The notes under the pieces are model-generated. The model saw nothing but the letters and a program-made list of their open reading frames with translations. It did no database searches and was not told where the DNA came from. A program made the position numbers and the translations under genes. Source: Pantoea phytobeneficialis (GTDB lineage: Bacteria; Pseudomonadota; Gammaproteobacteria; Enterobacterales; Enterobacteriaceae). From it: a stretch of DNA of 64,000 bases. The DNA lies in assembly GCF_009728735.1 (NCBI RefSeq), contig NZ_CP024636.1:763686-827685 (forward strand), in the 5' to 3' direction. Below are positions 45,137 to 56,474 of this stretch, in pieces; the first letter of the stretch is position 1, and each line of letters begins with the position of its first letter.

Positions 45137-46492
45137 TTACGCTTGCTGCGCTTTGTTTTTAATCGCGTAGCCGATAGCCAGTACTACCAGCCAAACCGGA
45201 ATCAGCCAGACAGAAATCGCCATGCCGGGAGTAATCGCCATAATCACCAGAATACCGGCGAGGAACACCAGGCAGATCCAGTTACCCAGCGGGTAAAGGA
45301 TGGCGCGGAAACGCGTGGTAACGCCCTGCTGGTCTTTCTTCTTACGGAATTTCAGGTGAGCGAGGCTGATCATCGCCCAGTTAATCACCAGCGCCGAAAC
45401 CACCAGGGACATCAACAGGCCGAAGGCTTCGCCAGGCATCAGGTAGTTAATCAGCACGCAGAGGGCAGTTGCTACCGCAGACACCAGAATGGTTGCCACC
45501 GGTACACCGCGTTTATCGACTTTCAACAGGGCTTTCGGGGCATTGCCCTGCTGCGCCAGGCCGAACAACATGCGGCTGTTACAGTAAACGCAGCTGTTAT
45601 ACACCGACAGTGCCGCCGTCAGGATCACCACGTTGAGTGCATTCGCCACCAGCGCATCACCCAGTTCGTGGAAAATCAGTACAAACGGGCTGGTATCAGC
45701 GGTGACGCGAGTCCACGGCAGCAGCGACAGCAGCACCGCCAGTGAGCCGATATAGAAAATCAGAATACGCCACAGCACCTGGTTGGTCGCTTTAGGGATG
45801 CTTTGCTCCGGGTTGTCGGCTTCCGCAGCGGTGATCCCCACCAGCTCCAGACCGCCAAACGAGAACATAATGATCGCCATCATCATCACCAACCCACCAA
45901 AGCCATTCGGCAGGAAGCCACCCTGGTTCCACAGGTTGCTGACGGTCGCCTGCGGGCCGCCATTGCCGCTGAACAGCAGCCAACCGCCAAACAGGATCAT
46001 ACCGATGACCGCAACGACTTTGATGATGGCAAACCAGAACTCCATCTCACCAAACACTTTCACGTTGGTCAGGTTGATGGCGTTAATCGCGACAAAGAAG
46101 ATGGCGGCGGTTGCCCAGGTGGGGAAGTCGGGCCACCAGAACTGGATATATTTACCCACGGCGGTTAACTCGGCCATGGCAACCAGTACATACAACACCC
46201 AGTAGTTCCAGCCAGAGGCAAAACCGGCGAAGTTGCCCCAATATTTGTAGGCAAAATGGCTGAAGCTACCGGCAACCGGCTCTTCCACTACCATTTCGCC
46301 CAATTGGCGCATAATCAGAAAGGCAATAAATCCGGCAATTGCATAGCCCAGAATAACGGCCGGGCCGGCAGATTTGATGACTGAAGCGCTACCCAGAAAC
46401 AGACCAGTACCTACGGCACCACCCAGCGCAATCAGCTGAATATGGCGATTTTTCAAGCCGCGGTGCAGCGTGTCGCCATGCTGTTGTTCCAT
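45137..46492 (-). CDS. aroP: Aromatic amino acid permease AroP
   Basis: Proton-coupled permease for phenylalanine, tyrosine and tryptophan (amino acid transporter family of APC). It has 451 residues and about twelve membrane segments, with the N-terminal GGAVGTGLFLGSASVI and long identity to E. coli AroP (MVVEEPVAGSFSHFAYKYWG). The C-terminal tail is a few residues shorter. Two TyrR-box-like sites lie upstream (46526-46543 and 46547-46564), so TyrR repression is expected. Divergent from pdhR. Confidence 0.93.
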   Translation of the reverse strand: MEQQHGDTLHRGLKNRHIQLIALGGAVGTGLFLGSASVIKSAGPAVILGYAIAGFIAFLIMRQLGEMVVEEPVAGSFSHFAYKYWGNFAGFASGWNYWVLYVLVAMAELTAVGKYIQFWWPDFPTWATAAIFFVAINAINLTNVKVFGEMEFWFAIIKVVAVIGMILFGGWLLFSGNGGPQATVSNLWNQGGFLPNGFGGLVMMMAIIMFSFGGLELVGITAAEADNPEQSIPKATNQVLWRILIFYIGSLAVLLSLLPWTRVTADTSPFVLIFHELGDALVANALNVVILTAALSVYNSCVYCNSRMLFGLAQQGNAPKALLKVDKRGVPVATILVSAVATALCVLINYLMPGEAFGLLMSLVVSALVINWAMISLAHLKFRKKKDQQGVTTRFRAILYPLGNWICLVFLAGILVIMAITPGMAISVWLIPVWLVVLAIGYAIKNKAQQA

Positions 46493-46525
46493 ACGAACCT
46501 CGTGATGTTGTTATTTTTCGCCCAA

Positions 46526-46543
46526 TGTAAGGCTATTTTTACA
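46526..46543 (-). promoter_or_regulatory. Strong TyrR box upstream of aroP
   Basis: TGTAAG-GCTATT-TTTACA matches the TyrR consensus TGTAAA-N6-TTTACA at 11 of 12 positions. It lies 33 bp before the aroP start. Confidence 0.75.
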
Positions 46544-46546
46544 TAA

Positions 46547-46564
46547 CGTACTCATTTATTTACG
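46547..46564 (-). promoter_or_regulatory. Weak TyrR box upstream of aroP
   Basis: CGTACT-CATTTA-TTTACG is an imperfect second box, 21 bp from the first centre to centre. A strong/weak TyrR pair is the arrangement known for E. coli aroP. Confidence 0.55.
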
Positions 46565-46946
46565 GTATCTGGCGTGCTGTGTGCATACGTGAGCTACCTT
46601 GGCGACCAGAATAGTGATAAGCGCGACGCTTTGCACCTGCTTTTGCTTTTTGTGCTAAGAGACGCCTGGAAAAGCAGCAGCATCCACTGCCGCGCTGACG
46701 CGGTATTTCTGACATGAATTGGTAATAAACACGAATAGCTTTCCCTTATGGTGAGTGTGGAAGGGATACGCTAAGCCTGTGTAAGGTTTGGTAAAAGCGG
46801 ATTCTGTTAACAATTCGTCCCGCAGCTCTATTTCTGTCTTTATCCCAGCCGTTTAGCGCATTTAACCAATGATAATCCCCTGAAGTGTGACGGCTGCCAT
46901 ATAGACACAAGGTGAATACTTTGTTACTTTACCGGCAACTTTTGGC

Positions 46947-46963
46947 AATTGGTATTACCAATT
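46947..46963 (+). promoter_or_regulatory. PdhR operator
   Basis: AATTGGTATTACCAATT is a perfect palindrome matching the PdhR consensus ATTGGT-N3-ACCAAT. It lies 33 bp before pdhR, consistent with autorepression of pdhR-aceEF that is relieved by pyruvate. Confidence 0.88.
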
Positions 46964-46996
46964 TACTCCGGACGTCAGTCACAATAAGAAGGGACG

Positions 46997-47761
46997 ATGG
47001 CTTACAGTAAGATTCGCCAACCAAAGCTCTCCGATGCCATTGAGCAGCAGCTGGAATCCCTGATTATGGAAGGGACTCTGCGGCCAGGAGAGAAGCTGCT
47101 ACCCGAGCGCGAACTCGCCAAACAATTCGATGTATCACGTCCTTCTCTTCGTGAAGCGATCCAGCGCCTTGAGGCGAAAGGGTTGCTGCTGCGCCGTCAG
47201 GGTGGCGGCACCTTCGTTCAAAAGCATCTCTGGCAAAGCCTGAGCGACCCGCTGGTCAGCCTGCTTGCCCAACATCCGGAATCTCAGTTTGACCTGCTGG
47301 AAACCCGCCACGCGTTGGAAGGCATTGCTGCGTATTACGCGGCGTTGCGTGGTACGGATGAGGATCTGCAACGCATTCGCGACTGCCATGTTCAAATCCA
47401 GCAGGCCCAGGACAGCGGCGATCTCGACGCTGAAGCCGACGCCGTGATGCAGTATCAGATCGCTGTCACAGAAGCGGCCCATAATGTGGTGCTTTTGCAT
47501 TTGCTGCGTTCTATGGGCCCTATGCTGGAACAAAACGTCCGTCAGAATTTTGAATTGCTCTACGCTCGCCGGGAAATGCTGGCGAAAGTGAGCGGTCACC
47601 GCGCCAGTATTTTTGAGGCGATTGTGGCTCGTGAGCCAGAACAAGCACGCGAGGCATCACACCGTCACCTGGCGTTCATTGAGGAAATCTTGCTGGATAG
47701 AAGTCGGGAGCAGAGTCGTCGTGAACGCTCCCTGCGTCGTTTACAGCAACGTAAGGAATAA
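46997..47761 (+). CDS. pdhR: Pyruvate-responsive repressor PdhR
   Basis: GntR-family (FadR subfamily) repressor of the pyruvate dehydrogenase operon, released by pyruvate. It has 254 residues as in E. coli. The N-terminal winged helix-turn-helix spans about residues 9-77 ([23 protein letters not shown]), followed by the FCD ligand domain whose conserved His/Asp metal ligands include the H in [11 protein letters not shown]. First gene of pdhR-aceE-aceF, with its operator directly upstream. Confidence 0.97.
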   Translation: MAYSKIRQPKLSDAIEQQLESLIMEGTLRPGEKLLPERELAKQFDVSRPSLREAIQRLEAKGLLLRRQGGGTFVQKHLWQSLSDPLVSLLAQHPESQFDLLETRHALEGIAAYYAALRGTDEDLQRIRDCHVQIQQAQDSGDLDAEADAVMQYQIAVTEAAHNVVLLHLLRSMGPMLEQNVRQNFELLYARREMLAKVSGHRASIFEAIVAREPEQAREASHRHLAFIEEILLDRSREQSRRERSLRRLQQRKE

Positions 47762-47796
47762 CGCGCGGCAACGAACGTGCGGATAAAAAGCGACGG

Positions 47797-47844
47797 GCCT
47801 GTCTTCTTGTGCTGTGAACTGAAGCAAAGCACAAGCAGACAGGC
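47797..47844 (+). other. Long hairpin between pdhR and aceE
   Basis: GCCTGTCT-T-CTTGTGCT (47797-47813) pairs with AGCACAAG-C-AGACAGGC (47828-47844): 16 pairs with one central T/C mismatch and a 14-nt loop. Two further pairs at the base are possible. No T run follows, so it is not a standard terminator. It lies 44 bp before aceE, where it could act as an RNA stability or processing element that sets aceEF above pdhR. Confidence 0.65.
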
Positions 47845-47888
47845 TCCTGACAATTCAACGTATTAGACACAGATAAGGAATACACCCC

Positions 47889-50555
47889 ATGTCAGAACGT
47901 TTACACAATGACGTGGATCCGATCGAAACTCGTGACTGGCTACAGGCGATCGAATCGGTCATCCGTGAAGAAGGTGTTGAGCGCGCGCAGTATCTGATTG
48001 ACCAGGTATTAAGTGCTGCACGCAAGGGCGGCGTAAAAGTTGCAGCAGGTTCTTCTGCCGTGAGCAACTACATCAACTCTATTGCCGTTGAAGATGAACC
48101 GGACTATCCGGGCAACACCTCGCTTGAACGTCGTATCCGTTCCGCAATCCGCTGGAACGCCATCATGTCGGTACTGCGTGCGTCGAAGAAAGATCTGGAG
48201 CTGGGTGGTCACCTCTCATCCTTCCAGTCTTCCGCGACTATCTATGAAGTGTGTTTCAACCACTTCTTCCGTGCGCGTAGCGAGAAAGATGGCGGCGATC
48301 TGGTCTACTTCCAGGGCCATATCTCTCCGGGTATCTACTCTCGTGCGTTCCTTGAAGGCCGTCTGACCGAAGAGCAGATGAACAACTTCCGTCAGGAAGT
48401 GCATGGCAACGGTCTTTCTTCTTATCCGCACCCGAAACTGATGCCGGAATTCTGGCAGTTCCCGACCGTATCCATGGGCCTTGGCCCACTGAATGCGATC
48501 TACCAGGCGAAATTCCTGAAATATCTGGATCATCGTGGTCTGAAAGACACCTCTGCTCAGACCGTTTACGCCTTCCTGGGTGACGGTGAGATGGATGAGC
48601 CGGAATCTAAAGGTGCGATCACCATTGCTGTCCGTGAAAAACTGGACAACCTGGTGTTCATCATCAACTGTAACCTGCAACGTCTGGATGGCCCGGTCAC
48701 CGGTAACGGTAAGATCATCAACGAGCTGGAAGGCATCTTTGCCGGTGCTGGCTGGAACGTGATCAAAGTGATCTGGGGCGCACGTTGGGATGAGCTGCTG
48801 AAGAAAGATACCAGCGGTAAACTGATCCAGCTGATGAACGAAACCGTTGACGGCGACTATCAGACCTTCAAATCACGCGACGGTGCCTACGTGCGTGAGC
48901 ACTTCTTCGGTAAATACCCGGAGACTGCTGCGCTGGTGAAAGACTGGTCAGACGAAGAGATCTTCGCCCTGAACCGTGGTGGTCACGATCCGAAGAAAAT
49001 CTACGCGGCACTGAAAAAAGCGCAGGACACCAAAGGCCAGCCGACGCTGATTCTGGCACATACCATCAAAGGTTATGGTATGGGTGACACCGCCGAAGGT
49101 AAAAACATCGCTCACCAGGTGAAGAAGATGAACATGGATGGCGTTCGCTACATCCGCGATCGCTTCAATGTGCCGGTAGCTGATGAAAACATCGAAAAAC
49201 TGCCGTACGTGACCTTCGAAAAAGGCTCAGAAGAGTACAACTACCTGCACGGTCAGCGTGAGAAGCTGGGCGGCTACCTGCCGACTCGCCAGCCAAACTT
49301 CACCGAGAAGCTGGAAATGCCGGCACTGGAAGAGTTCAGCGCGCTGCTGGAAGAGCAGAGCAAAGAGATCTCTACCACCATCGCTTTCGTGCGTGCGCTG
49401 AACGTGATGCTGAAGAACAAGTCGATCAAAGATCGTCTGGTGCCGATCCTCGCGGACGAAGCCCGTACCTTTGGTATGGAAGGTCTGTTCCGTCAGATTG
49501 GTATCTACAGCCCAAACGGCCAGCAGTACACCCCGCAGGACCGTGAGCAGGTTGCTTACTATAAAGAAGATGAAAAAGGCCAGATTTTGCAGGAAGGGAT
49601 CAACGAGCTGGGCGCAGGTTCATCCTGGCTGGCGGCGGCGACCTCTTACAGCACCAACAATCTGCCAATGATTCCGTTCTACATCTATTACTCGATGTTC
49701 GGCTTCCAGCGTATTGGTGATCTGATGTGGCTGGCAGGCGACCAACAGGCGCGCGGCTTCCTCGTCGGCGGCACCTCCGGTCGTACCACCCTGAACGGTG
49801 AAGGCTTGCAGCATGAAGATGGTCACAGCCATATTCAGTCGCTGACTATCCCGAACTGTATCTCTTACGATCCGTCGTATGCCTACGAAGTGGCTGTCAT
49901 CATGCATGATGGTCTGGTGCGTATGTACGGCGAAGCGCAGGAAAACATTTACTACTACATCACCACGCTGAACGAAAACTACCACATGCCTGCGATGCCG
50001 CAGGGTGCGGAAGAGGGTATCCGTAAGGGTATCTACAAGCTGGAAGCGGTTGAAGGTAGCAAAGGTAAAGTGCAGCTGCTTGGCTCTGGTTCTATCCTGC
50101 GTCACGTCCGTGAAGCGGCTCAGATCCTGGCGAAAGACTACGGTATCGGTTCTGACGTCTACAGCGTGACCTCGTTCACTGAACTGGCGCGTGATGGTCA
50201 GGATTGCGAGCGCTGGAACATGCTGCATCCGACTGAAACCCCGCGTGTGCCTTACATCGCTCAGGTGATGAATGACGCGCCGGCCGTTGCGTCAACTGAC
50301 TACATGAAACTGTTCGCAGAACAGGTTCGTAGCTACGTACCGGCGAGCGATTACCGTGTGCTGGGTACTGATGGCTTCGGTCGTTCAGACAGCCGTGAAA
50401 ACCTGCGTCACCACTTCGAAGTGGATGCATCGTATGTCGTGGTTGCAGCACTGGGTGAACTGGCTAAACGCGGCGAAATCGATAAGAAAGTGGTGGCGGA
50501 AGCGATCACCAAATTCAACATCGATGCCGATAAAGTTAACCCGCGTCTGGCTTAA
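47889..50555 (+). CDS. aceE: Pyruvate dehydrogenase E1 component AceE
   Basis: ThDP-dependent decarboxylase of the pyruvate dehydrogenase complex, passing acetyl units to AceF. It has 888 residues (E. coli 887), homodimeric type. The ThDP/magnesium motif is [14 protein letters not shown] to NCN (about residues 230-260). The N-terminal region (first 50 residues) that binds AceF is conserved. The catalytic-side histidines lie in the [16 protein letters not shown] region. Start ATG 47889 follows AAGGAATACACCCC. aceF follows after 14 nt. Confidence 0.98.
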   Translation: MSERLHNDVDPIETRDWLQAIESVIREEGVERAQYLIDQVLSAARKGGVKVAAGSSAVSNYINSIAVEDEPDYPGNTSLERRIRSAIRWNAIMSVLRASKKDLELGGHLSSFQSSATIYEVCFNHFFRARSEKDGGDLVYFQGHISPGIYSRAFLEGRLTEEQMNNFRQEVHGNGLSSYPHPKLMPEFWQFPTVSMGLGPLNAIYQAKFLKYLDHRGLKDTSAQTVYAFLGDGEMDEPESKGAITIAVREKLDNLVFIINCNLQRLDGPVTGNGKIINELEGIFAGAGWNVIKVIWGARWDELLKKDTSGKLIQLMNETVDGDYQTFKSRDGAYVREHFFGKYPETAALVKDWSDEEIFALNRGGHDPKKIYAALKKAQDTKGQPTLILAHTIKGYGMGDTAEGKNIAHQVKKMNMDGVRYIRDRFNVPVADENIEKLPYVTFEKGSEEYNYLHGQREKLGGYLPTRQPNFTEKLEMPALEEFSALLEEQSKEISTTIAFVRALNVMLKNKSIKDRLVPILADEARTFGMEGLFRQIGIYSPNGQQYTPQDREQVAYYKEDEKGQILQEGINELGAGSSWLAAATSYSTNNLPMIPFYIYYSMFGFQRIGDLMWLAGDQQARGFLVGGTSGRTTLNGEGLQHEDGHSHIQSLTIPNCISYDPSYAYEVAVIMHDGLVRMYGEAQENIYYYITTLNENYHMPAMPQGAEEGIRKGIYKLEAVEGSKGKVQLLGSGSILRHVREAAQILAKDYGIGSDVYSVTSFTELARDGQDCERWNMLHPTETPRVPYIAQVMNDAPAVASTDYMKLFAEQVRSYVPASDYRVLGTDGFGRSDSRENLRHHFEVDASYVVVAALGELAKRGEIDKKVVAEAITKFNIDADKVNPRLA

Positions 50556-50569
50556 GAGGTAAGAGAGTA

Positions 50570-52459
50570 ATGGCTATCGAAATTAAAGTGCCGGATATCG
50601 GGGCAGATGAAGTTGAAGTCACCGAGATCCTGGTCAAGGTAGGTGACAAGGTTGAAGCCGAACAGTCACTGATCACCGTGGAAGGCGACAAAGCCTCGAT
50701 GGAAGTGCCATCACCGCAGGCTGGCGTAGTCAAAGAGATCAAAATTGCCACCGGCGACAAAGTCGAAACCGGCAAACTGATCATGATCTTTGACGCAGAA
50801 GGCGCAGCGGCTGCTGCACCGGCGGCAGAAGAGAAGAAAGCAGATGCCGCGCCGGCACCTGCGGCTGCCGCTGCTGTCAGCAAAGACGTCAACGTGCCGG
50901 ATATCGGTGGTGATGAAGTCGAAGTCACCGAGATTCTGGTTAAAGTGGGCGACACCGTTGCGGCTGAGCAGTCCCTGATCACCGTTGAAGGCGACAAAGC
51001 CTCAATGGAAGTCCCGGCACCGTTCGCGGGCGTAGTGAAAGAGATCAAAATTGCTACCGGCGATAAAGTGAACACCGGTTCACTTATCATGGTATTCGAA
51101 GCGCAAGGCGCTGCTGCTCCGGCAGCCCCTGCGGCGGCGGCACAACCTGCTGCGGCCCCGGCACCGGCCGCTGCTGCTGGCGCGAAAGATGTCAACGTAC
51201 CGGATATCGGTGGTGATGAAGTTGAAGTCACTGAAGTGCTGGTCAAAGTGGGCGACAAAGTTACCGCTGAGCAGTCACTGATTGTGGTTGAAGGCGATAA
51301 AGCCTCAATGGAAGTCCCGGCGCCGTTCGCGGGCACCGTGAAAGAGCTGAAAGTTTCCACCGGTGACAAAGTGAAAACGGGTTCGCTGATCATGGTGTTT
51401 GAAGTCGAAGGCGCTGCGCCTGCTGCTGCTGCACCGGCGAAACAGGAAGCTGCTCCGGCACCTGCTGCTCAGGCCGCTCCGGCACCCGCTGCCGCCAAAG
51501 CGGAGGCGAAGAGTGATTTTGCTGAGAACGACGCTTACGTGCATGCTACCCCGGTGATTCGTCGCCTGGCGCGCGAGTTCGGTGTCAACCTGGCGAAAGT
51601 CAAAGGTACTGGCCGTAAAGGTCGCATCCTGAAAGAAGACGTTCAGGCGTATGTGAAAGACGCGGTGAAACGCGCTGAAGCAGCTCCGGCTGCGGCGGCG
51701 AGTGGCGGCGGTCTGCCTGGCATGTTGCCGTGGCCGAAAGTGGACTTCAGCAAGTTTGGTGAAATCGAAGAAGTCGAGCTGGGTCGTATCCAGAAAATCT
51801 CCGGTGCTAACCTGAGCCGTAACTGGGTCATGATCCCGCATGTGACTCACTTCGACAAAACCGATATCACCGATCTGGAAGCGTTCCGTAAGCAGCAGAA
51901 CAGCGAAGCAGAGAAACGTAAACTGGATGTGAAATTCACCCCGGTGGTGTTTATCATGAAAGCCGTTGCCGCTGCGCTGGAGCAGATGCCGCGTTTCAAC
52001 AGCTCACTGTCCGAAGATGGTCAGAAACTGACGCTGAAGAAATACATCAACATCGGTGTGGCCGTGGATACGCCAAACGGTCTGGTGGTTCCGGTGTTCA
52101 AAGATGTGAACAAAAAAGGCATCACCGAGCTGTCCCGTGAACTGATGGCGATCTCGAAAAAAGCGCGTGACGGTAAGCTGACTGCGGGCGATATGCAGGG
52201 TGGATGTTTCACCATCTCCAGCCTGGGTGGCCTGGGCACCACGCACTTTGCGCCAATCGTGAACGCGCCGGAAGTGGCTATCCTCGGTGTCTCCAAATCG
52301 GCGATGGAGCCGGTATGGAATGGTAAAGAGTTTGCTCCGCGTCTGATGATGCCAATCTCTCTTTCCTTCGACCACCGCGTGATTGACGGTGCTGATGGTG
52401 CGCGCTTTATCACCATCATCAACAACATGTTGTCAGACATTCGCCGTCTGGTGATGTGA
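50570..52459 (+). CDS. aceF: Pyruvate dehydrogenase E2 dihydrolipoyl acetyltransferase AceF
   Basis: Core of the pyruvate dehydrogenase complex. It has 629 residues (E. coli 630). Three lipoyl domains are visible, each with a lipoylated lysine in GDKASMEV (K41, K143, K244), joined by mobile Ala-Pro-rich linkers. A peripheral-subunit-binding domain follows (about 322-360, [20 protein letters not shown]), and the C-terminal catalytic domain ends with the [13 protein letters not shown] motif (His about 602). Sequence repetition between the lipoyl domains at DNA level is strong, so recombination could change repeat number. Confidence 0.98.
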   Translation: MAIEIKVPDIGADEVEVTEILVKVGDKVEAEQSLITVEGDKASMEVPSPQAGVVKEIKIATGDKVETGKLIMIFDAEGAAAAAPAAEEKKADAAPAPAAAAAVSKDVNVPDIGGDEVEVTEILVKVGDTVAAEQSLITVEGDKASMEVPAPFAGVVKEIKIATGDKVNTGSLIMVFEAQGAAAPAAPAAAAQPAAAPAPAAAAGAKDVNVPDIGGDEVEVTEVLVKVGDKVTAEQSLIVVEGDKASMEVPAPFAGTVKELKVSTGDKVKTGSLIMVFEVEGAAPAAAAPAKQEAAPAPAAQAAPAPAAAKAEAKSDFAENDAYVHATPVIRRLAREFGVNLAKVKGTGRKGRILKEDVQAYVKDAVKRAEAAPAAAASGGGLPGMLPWPKVDFSKFGEIEEVELGRIQKISGANLSRNWVMIPHVTHFDKTDITDLEAFRKQQNSEAEKRKLDVKFTPVVFIMKAVAAALEQMPRFNSSLSEDGQKLTLKKYINIGVAVDTPNGLVVPVFKDVNKKGITELSRELMAISKKARDGKLTAGDMQGGCFTISSLGGLGTTHFAPIVNAPEVAILGVSKSAMEPVWNGKEFAPRLMMPISLSFDHRVIDGADGARFITIINNMLSDIRRLVM

Positions 52460-52466
52460 AGTTAAT

Positions 52467-52493
52467 CAAGGCCGGCGAATGCCGGCCTTGTTG
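52467..52493 (+). terminator. Hairpin after aceF
   Basis: CAAGGCCGGC (52467-52476) pairs perfectly with GCCGGCCTTG (52481-52490) across a 4-nt loop, followed only by TTG. Likely a partial terminator allowing some read-through into lpdA. Confidence 0.75.
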
Positions 52494-52633
52494 TACGCAT
52501 TCAGAGTCACCGCGGTTGGCAGTTTATTAACAATTCTGTAAACTCTTGCGGTGAAATGTGCCGGTGGAATAAGGGCATCCAGAGCCTGGGACAGGTTCGC
52601 GTCTGACCGCCGGAAATCTAATAAGAGGTCATG

Positions 52634-54058
52634 ATGAGTACAGAGATTAAAACTCAAGTCGTGGTACTTGGGGCAGGTCCTGCAGGTTACTCTGCAGCCT
52701 TCCGTTGCGCTGATTTAGGTCTGGAAACCGTACTGGTAGAGCGCTACAGCACCCTCGGTGGTGTCTGTCTGAACGTTGGCTGTATCCCGTCAAAAGCGCT
52801 GCTGCACGTAGCGAAAGTCATTGAAGAAGCGAAAGCACTGGAAGAACACGGTATCGTGTTTGGCCAGCCTTCAACTGACATCAACAAAATTCGTACCTGG
52901 AAAGAGAAAGTCATCACACAACTGACCGGTGGCCTGGCGGGTATGGCCAAAGGCCGTAAAGTCAAAGTGGTGAACGGTCTGGGTAAATTCACCGGTGCTA
53001 ACACCCTGGTGGTTGAAGGTGAAGGTGGGGCGACCACCATTAACTTCGACAACGCTATCATCGCTGCCGGTTCTCGTCCGATTGAACTGCCGTTCATTCC
53101 GCACGAAGATCCGCGCGTGTGGGATTCAACAGATGCGCTGGAACTGAAAGAAGTACCGAAGCGTCTGCTGGTTATGGGTGGCGGTATCATCGGTCTGGAG
53201 ATGGGTACCGTTTACCATGCGCTGGGTTCAGAGATCGACGTGGTTGAGATGTTTGACCAGGTTATCCCGGCGGCCGATAAAGACGTGGTGAAAGTGTTCA
53301 CCAAACGCATCAGCAAGAAATTCAACCTGATGCTGGAAACTAAAGTCACCGCCGTTGTCGCGAAAGAAGATGGCATTTACGTTTCCATGGAAGGCAAAAA
53401 AGCGCCGTCTGAAGCACAGCGTTACGATGCCGTGCTGGTGGCGATTGGCCGTGTGCCGAATGGTAAAGGTCTGGATGCCGGTAAAGCGGGCGTAGAAGTG
53501 GACGATCGTGGTTTTATCCGCGTCGACAAACAAATGCGCACCAACGTGCCACACATCTATGCGATTGGTGACATCGTTGGTCAGCCGATGCTGGCGCACA
53601 AAGGCGTGCACGAAGGTCACGTTGCGGCTGAAGTTATCGCCGGTATGAAGCATTACTTCGACCCGAAAGTGATTCCGTCAATTGCTTACACCGAGCCAGA
53701 AGTGGCATGGGTAGGTCTGACCGAGAAAGAAGCGAAAGAGAAAGGCATCAGCTACGAAGTTTCCACCTTCCCGTGGGCTGCTTCAGGCCGAGCTATCGCC
53801 TCTGACTGTGCTGACGGTATGACCAAACTGATTTTCGACAAAGAAACGCACCGTGTGATTGGTGGCGCCATTGTCGGCACCAACGGCGGCGAGCTGCTGG
53901 GTGAAATCGGTCTGGCGATTGAGATGGGTTGTGATGCCGAAGATATCGCGCTGACCATCCATGCGCACCCGACGCTGCACGAGTCTGTGGGCCTGGCAGC
54001 GGAAGTGTTCGAAGGTAGCATCACCGACCTGCCGAACGCGAAAGCGAAAAAGAAATAA
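52634..54058 (+). CDS. lpdA: Dihydrolipoyl dehydrogenase LpdA (E3)
   Basis: FAD/NAD flavoprotein reoxidising lipoamide in the pyruvate and 2-oxoglutarate dehydrogenase complexes and the glycine cleavage system. ATG 52634 (second of two adjacent ATGs, better spaced from AGAGG) gives 474 residues as in E. coli. FAD-binding GAGPAG is at 13-18, the redox disulfide is C45/C50 in GGVCLNVGCIPSK, the NAD fold is GGGIIGLEMG near residue 182, and the catalytic His-Glu pair is in HAHPTLHE near residue 445. It probably has its own promoter in the 174-bp gap after aceF. Confidence 0.97.
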   Translation: MSTEIKTQVVVLGAGPAGYSAAFRCADLGLETVLVERYSTLGGVCLNVGCIPSKALLHVAKVIEEAKALEEHGIVFGQPSTDINKIRTWKEKVITQLTGGLAGMAKGRKVKVVNGLGKFTGANTLVVEGEGGATTINFDNAIIAAGSRPIELPFIPHEDPRVWDSTDALELKEVPKRLLVMGGGIIGLEMGTVYHALGSEIDVVEMFDQVIPAADKDVVKVFTKRISKKFNLMLETKVTAVVAKEDGIYVSMEGKKAPSEAQRYDAVLVAIGRVPNGKGLDAGKAGVEVDDRGFIRVDKQMRTNVPHIYAIGDIVGQPMLAHKGVHEGHVAAEVIAGMKHYFDPKVIPSIAYTEPEVAWVGLTEKEAKEKGISYEVSTFPWAASGRAIASDCADGMTKLIFDKETHRVIGGAIVGTNGGELLGEIGLAIEMGCDAEDIALTIHAHPTLHESVGLAAEVFEGSITDLPNAKAKKK

Positions 54059-54070
54059 GCGCTGAAAAAT

Positions 54071-54104
54071 AAAAAAGCGGCTCCCTGAGTGAGCCGTTTT
54101 TTTT
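54071..54104 (+). terminator. lpdA intrinsic terminator
   Basis: CGGCTC (54078-54083) pairs with GAGCCG (54091-54096), flanked by an A6 run on the left and T8 on the right, so it can work on both strands for the convergent LysR gene as well. Confidence 0.9.
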
Positions 54105-54142
54105 GGCATATTTCGTAACGGCGCGACTTTTTTGATAATCCG

Positions 54143-55039
54143 TTACCGATTTTCCTTAAGCCAGTCAATGAAATAACGCAATGGCGTAGACAGATATTTA
54201 CGACTTGGATAATAAAGCCAGAACCCTTCTTCCACCTGAGTAAAATCAGATAAAATTTCCACCAGATCACCACGCTGGATCGCCTCCATCACCGTCCCCT
54301 GATGTAGAAAGGCAATACCTGCTCCCGCCAGTGCCGCTTGCAAAATACGTTCATTATTGTCGAGTACTAACGAACCGTTTACCGCCACTTCCTGTTTTTG
54401 TCCGTCCTGCCAGAACTCCCAACGGTAACGACGCCCACTGGGAAAGCGGCGTTCGATACAGGAAAAATTCAGCAGTTCAGCGGGGGTGCCCGGCACGCCA
54501 TAGCGTGCAATGAATTCGGGGGTGGCAACGGCCAATGCGCGCATTGGGATGCCGAAGGGGACCGCCACCATATCCTGTGCCAGCACCGCACCATAGCGCA
54601 CGCCGGCATCGAAACCGGCGGCCACAATATCCAGCAGCGTATCGTTGCTGTCGATCTCCAGAGTGATGTCTGGATAGCGCTGCATAAACGGCAGGATCAG
54701 GGACTGGAAAAACAGCGCTTCTGCTGAACGTGGCATGCTGATACGCAGGCTACCGCGCGGGTCGCTGCGCCAGTCGTTTAGTTCATCAACCGCCTGCGCC
54801 AGGTCCTGCAATGCGGGTTGAATACGCTGGAGAAAACGATCTCCGGCTTCGGTCAGGGCCACTTTGCGCGTAGTGCGATTCAACAATCGTACTCCGAGGC
54901 GCTCTTCAAAATTACGCATCGCATGGCTGAGCGCCGAGGGGGTGATATTGCGTTCACTGGCGGCTTTGCGAAAGCTCAGATGCTGCGCGATAGCGGCAAA
55001 CATCTCCAGTTCCTGTAGCGTGGCGCGATAAGGGTTCAT
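54143..55039 (-). CDS. LysR-family transcriptional regulator
   Basis: 298 residues with an N-terminal winged helix-turn-helix (about 9-66, [29 protein letters not shown] over two stretches) and a C-terminal substrate-binding domain from about residue 95. It belongs to the group with [13 protein letters not shown] after the linker, often next to oxidoreductase genes. It is divergent from an aldo-keto reductase gene with a 98-bp gap containing two palindromes, so it probably controls that gene and itself. The inducer is unknown. E. coli has yacH rather than this pair between lpdA and acnB. Confidence 0.88.
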   Translation of the reverse strand: MNPYRATLQELEMFAAIAQHLSFRKAASERNITPSALSHAMRNFEERLGVRLLNRTTRKVALTEAGDRFLQRIQPALQDLAQAVDELNDWRSDPRGSLRISMPRSAEALFFQSLILPFMQRYPDITLEIDSNDTLLDIVAAGFDAGVRYGAVLAQDMVAVPFGIPMRALAVATPEFIARYGVPGTPAELLNFSCIERRFPSGRRYRWEFWQDGQKQEVAVNGSLVLDNNERILQAALAGAGIAFLHQGTVMEAIQRGDLVEILSDFTQVEEGFWLYYPSRKYLSTPLRYFIDWLKENR

Positions 55040-55042
55040 TAC

Positions 55043-55055
55043 TGAGTTTTACTCA
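55043..55055. promoter_or_regulatory. 13-bp palindrome at the LysR start
   Basis: TGAGT-TTT-ACTCA is a perfect inverted repeat 4 bp upstream of the LysR gene ATG. Its position suggests an autoregulatory site; which protein binds is inferred. Confidence 0.45.
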
Positions 55056-55072
55056 CTAAATCGGCAAGAATG

Positions 55073-55099
55073 CCTCAATTGTTGCTGCAATTGTTGAGG
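55073..55099. promoter_or_regulatory. Candidate LysR operator in the divergent gap
   Basis: CCTCAA (55073-55078) and TTGAGG (55094-55099) form an inverted repeat with 15 bp between, and CAATTG occurs twice inside. It lies about 40 bp before the aldo-keto reductase gene, the usual place for a LysR activation site. Confidence 0.5.
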
Positions 55100-55137
55100 G
55101 TTATAACAATAACACTGACAGCAACGAGGATGAAACA

Positions 55138-56133
<996 letters not shown>

Positions 56134-56189
56134 GGTGCCCTGAAAAATGCTCAACTTAACAGGCACTTGCTGCCTGCTAAGGCACCATT

Positions 56190-56264
56190 CGTAGCGGCGC
56201 GATTTACCGCGCGAGTTTTCCCGGCATCGCTGCTGTTATTGCGTGATAAATCGCGCCGCTACGG
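56190..56264. repeat. REP-like inverted repeat, copy C
   Basis: Left unit 56190-56213 (CGTAGCGGCGCGATTTACCG then CGCG) and right inverted unit 56241-56264 (GCGTGATAAATCGCGCCGCT then ACGG) with a 27-bp centre. The arms pair nearly perfectly over 23 bp. It lies about 56 bp after the aldo-keto reductase stop. Confidence 0.85.
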
Positions 56265-56355
56265 AGCAATACGTTTGCCTGCTTTTTTTGTGATGTGTCC
56301 TCTGTGCAGCGAAATCTGCTGCTTAACGAAAGGATGTTGCTTTTTTGTAAACAGA

Positions 56356-56384
56356 TTAACAATCAGCCGAAATGCTGCTATGCT
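56356..56384 (+). promoter_or_regulatory. Candidate acnB promoter
   Basis: TTAACA (56356-56361) and TATGCT (56379-56384) with a 17-bp spacer, about 90 bp before the acnB start. No CRP or ArcA site could be assigned with confidence. Confidence 0.6.
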
Positions 56385-56474
56385 GGCCGACGCGGAACCG
56401 GGCACCTCACCCTACTGTTGGACTGCGTTAAAGGGTGCACCGGAAAGCTATACAATGAGAGCGAGGAGAACGTC

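Larger units (their letters stand above)
46493..46996. other. aroP-pdhR divergent control region
   Basis: About 500 bp without a gene. It holds the two TyrR-box-like sites near aroP and a perfect PdhR operator near pdhR. A half-site-like ATTGGTAAT also occurs near 46718, and an imperfect inverted repeat TTCCCTT/AAGGGA lies around 46741-46766. Nothing else could be assigned. Confidence 0.6.
56134..56474. other. Aldo-keto reductase to acnB intergenic region
   Basis: About 340 bp. It contains REP-like copy C (56190-56264) and, further down, an acnB promoter (56356-56384). No gene is seen. Confidence 0.6.

Noticed and set aside
50536..51393. 285-codon Ser/Thr/Pro-rich repetitive open frame opposite aceF
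   Set aside because: The repetition is the mirror of the three lipoyl domains and Ala-Pro linkers of AceF. Not an adhesin or surface repeat protein.
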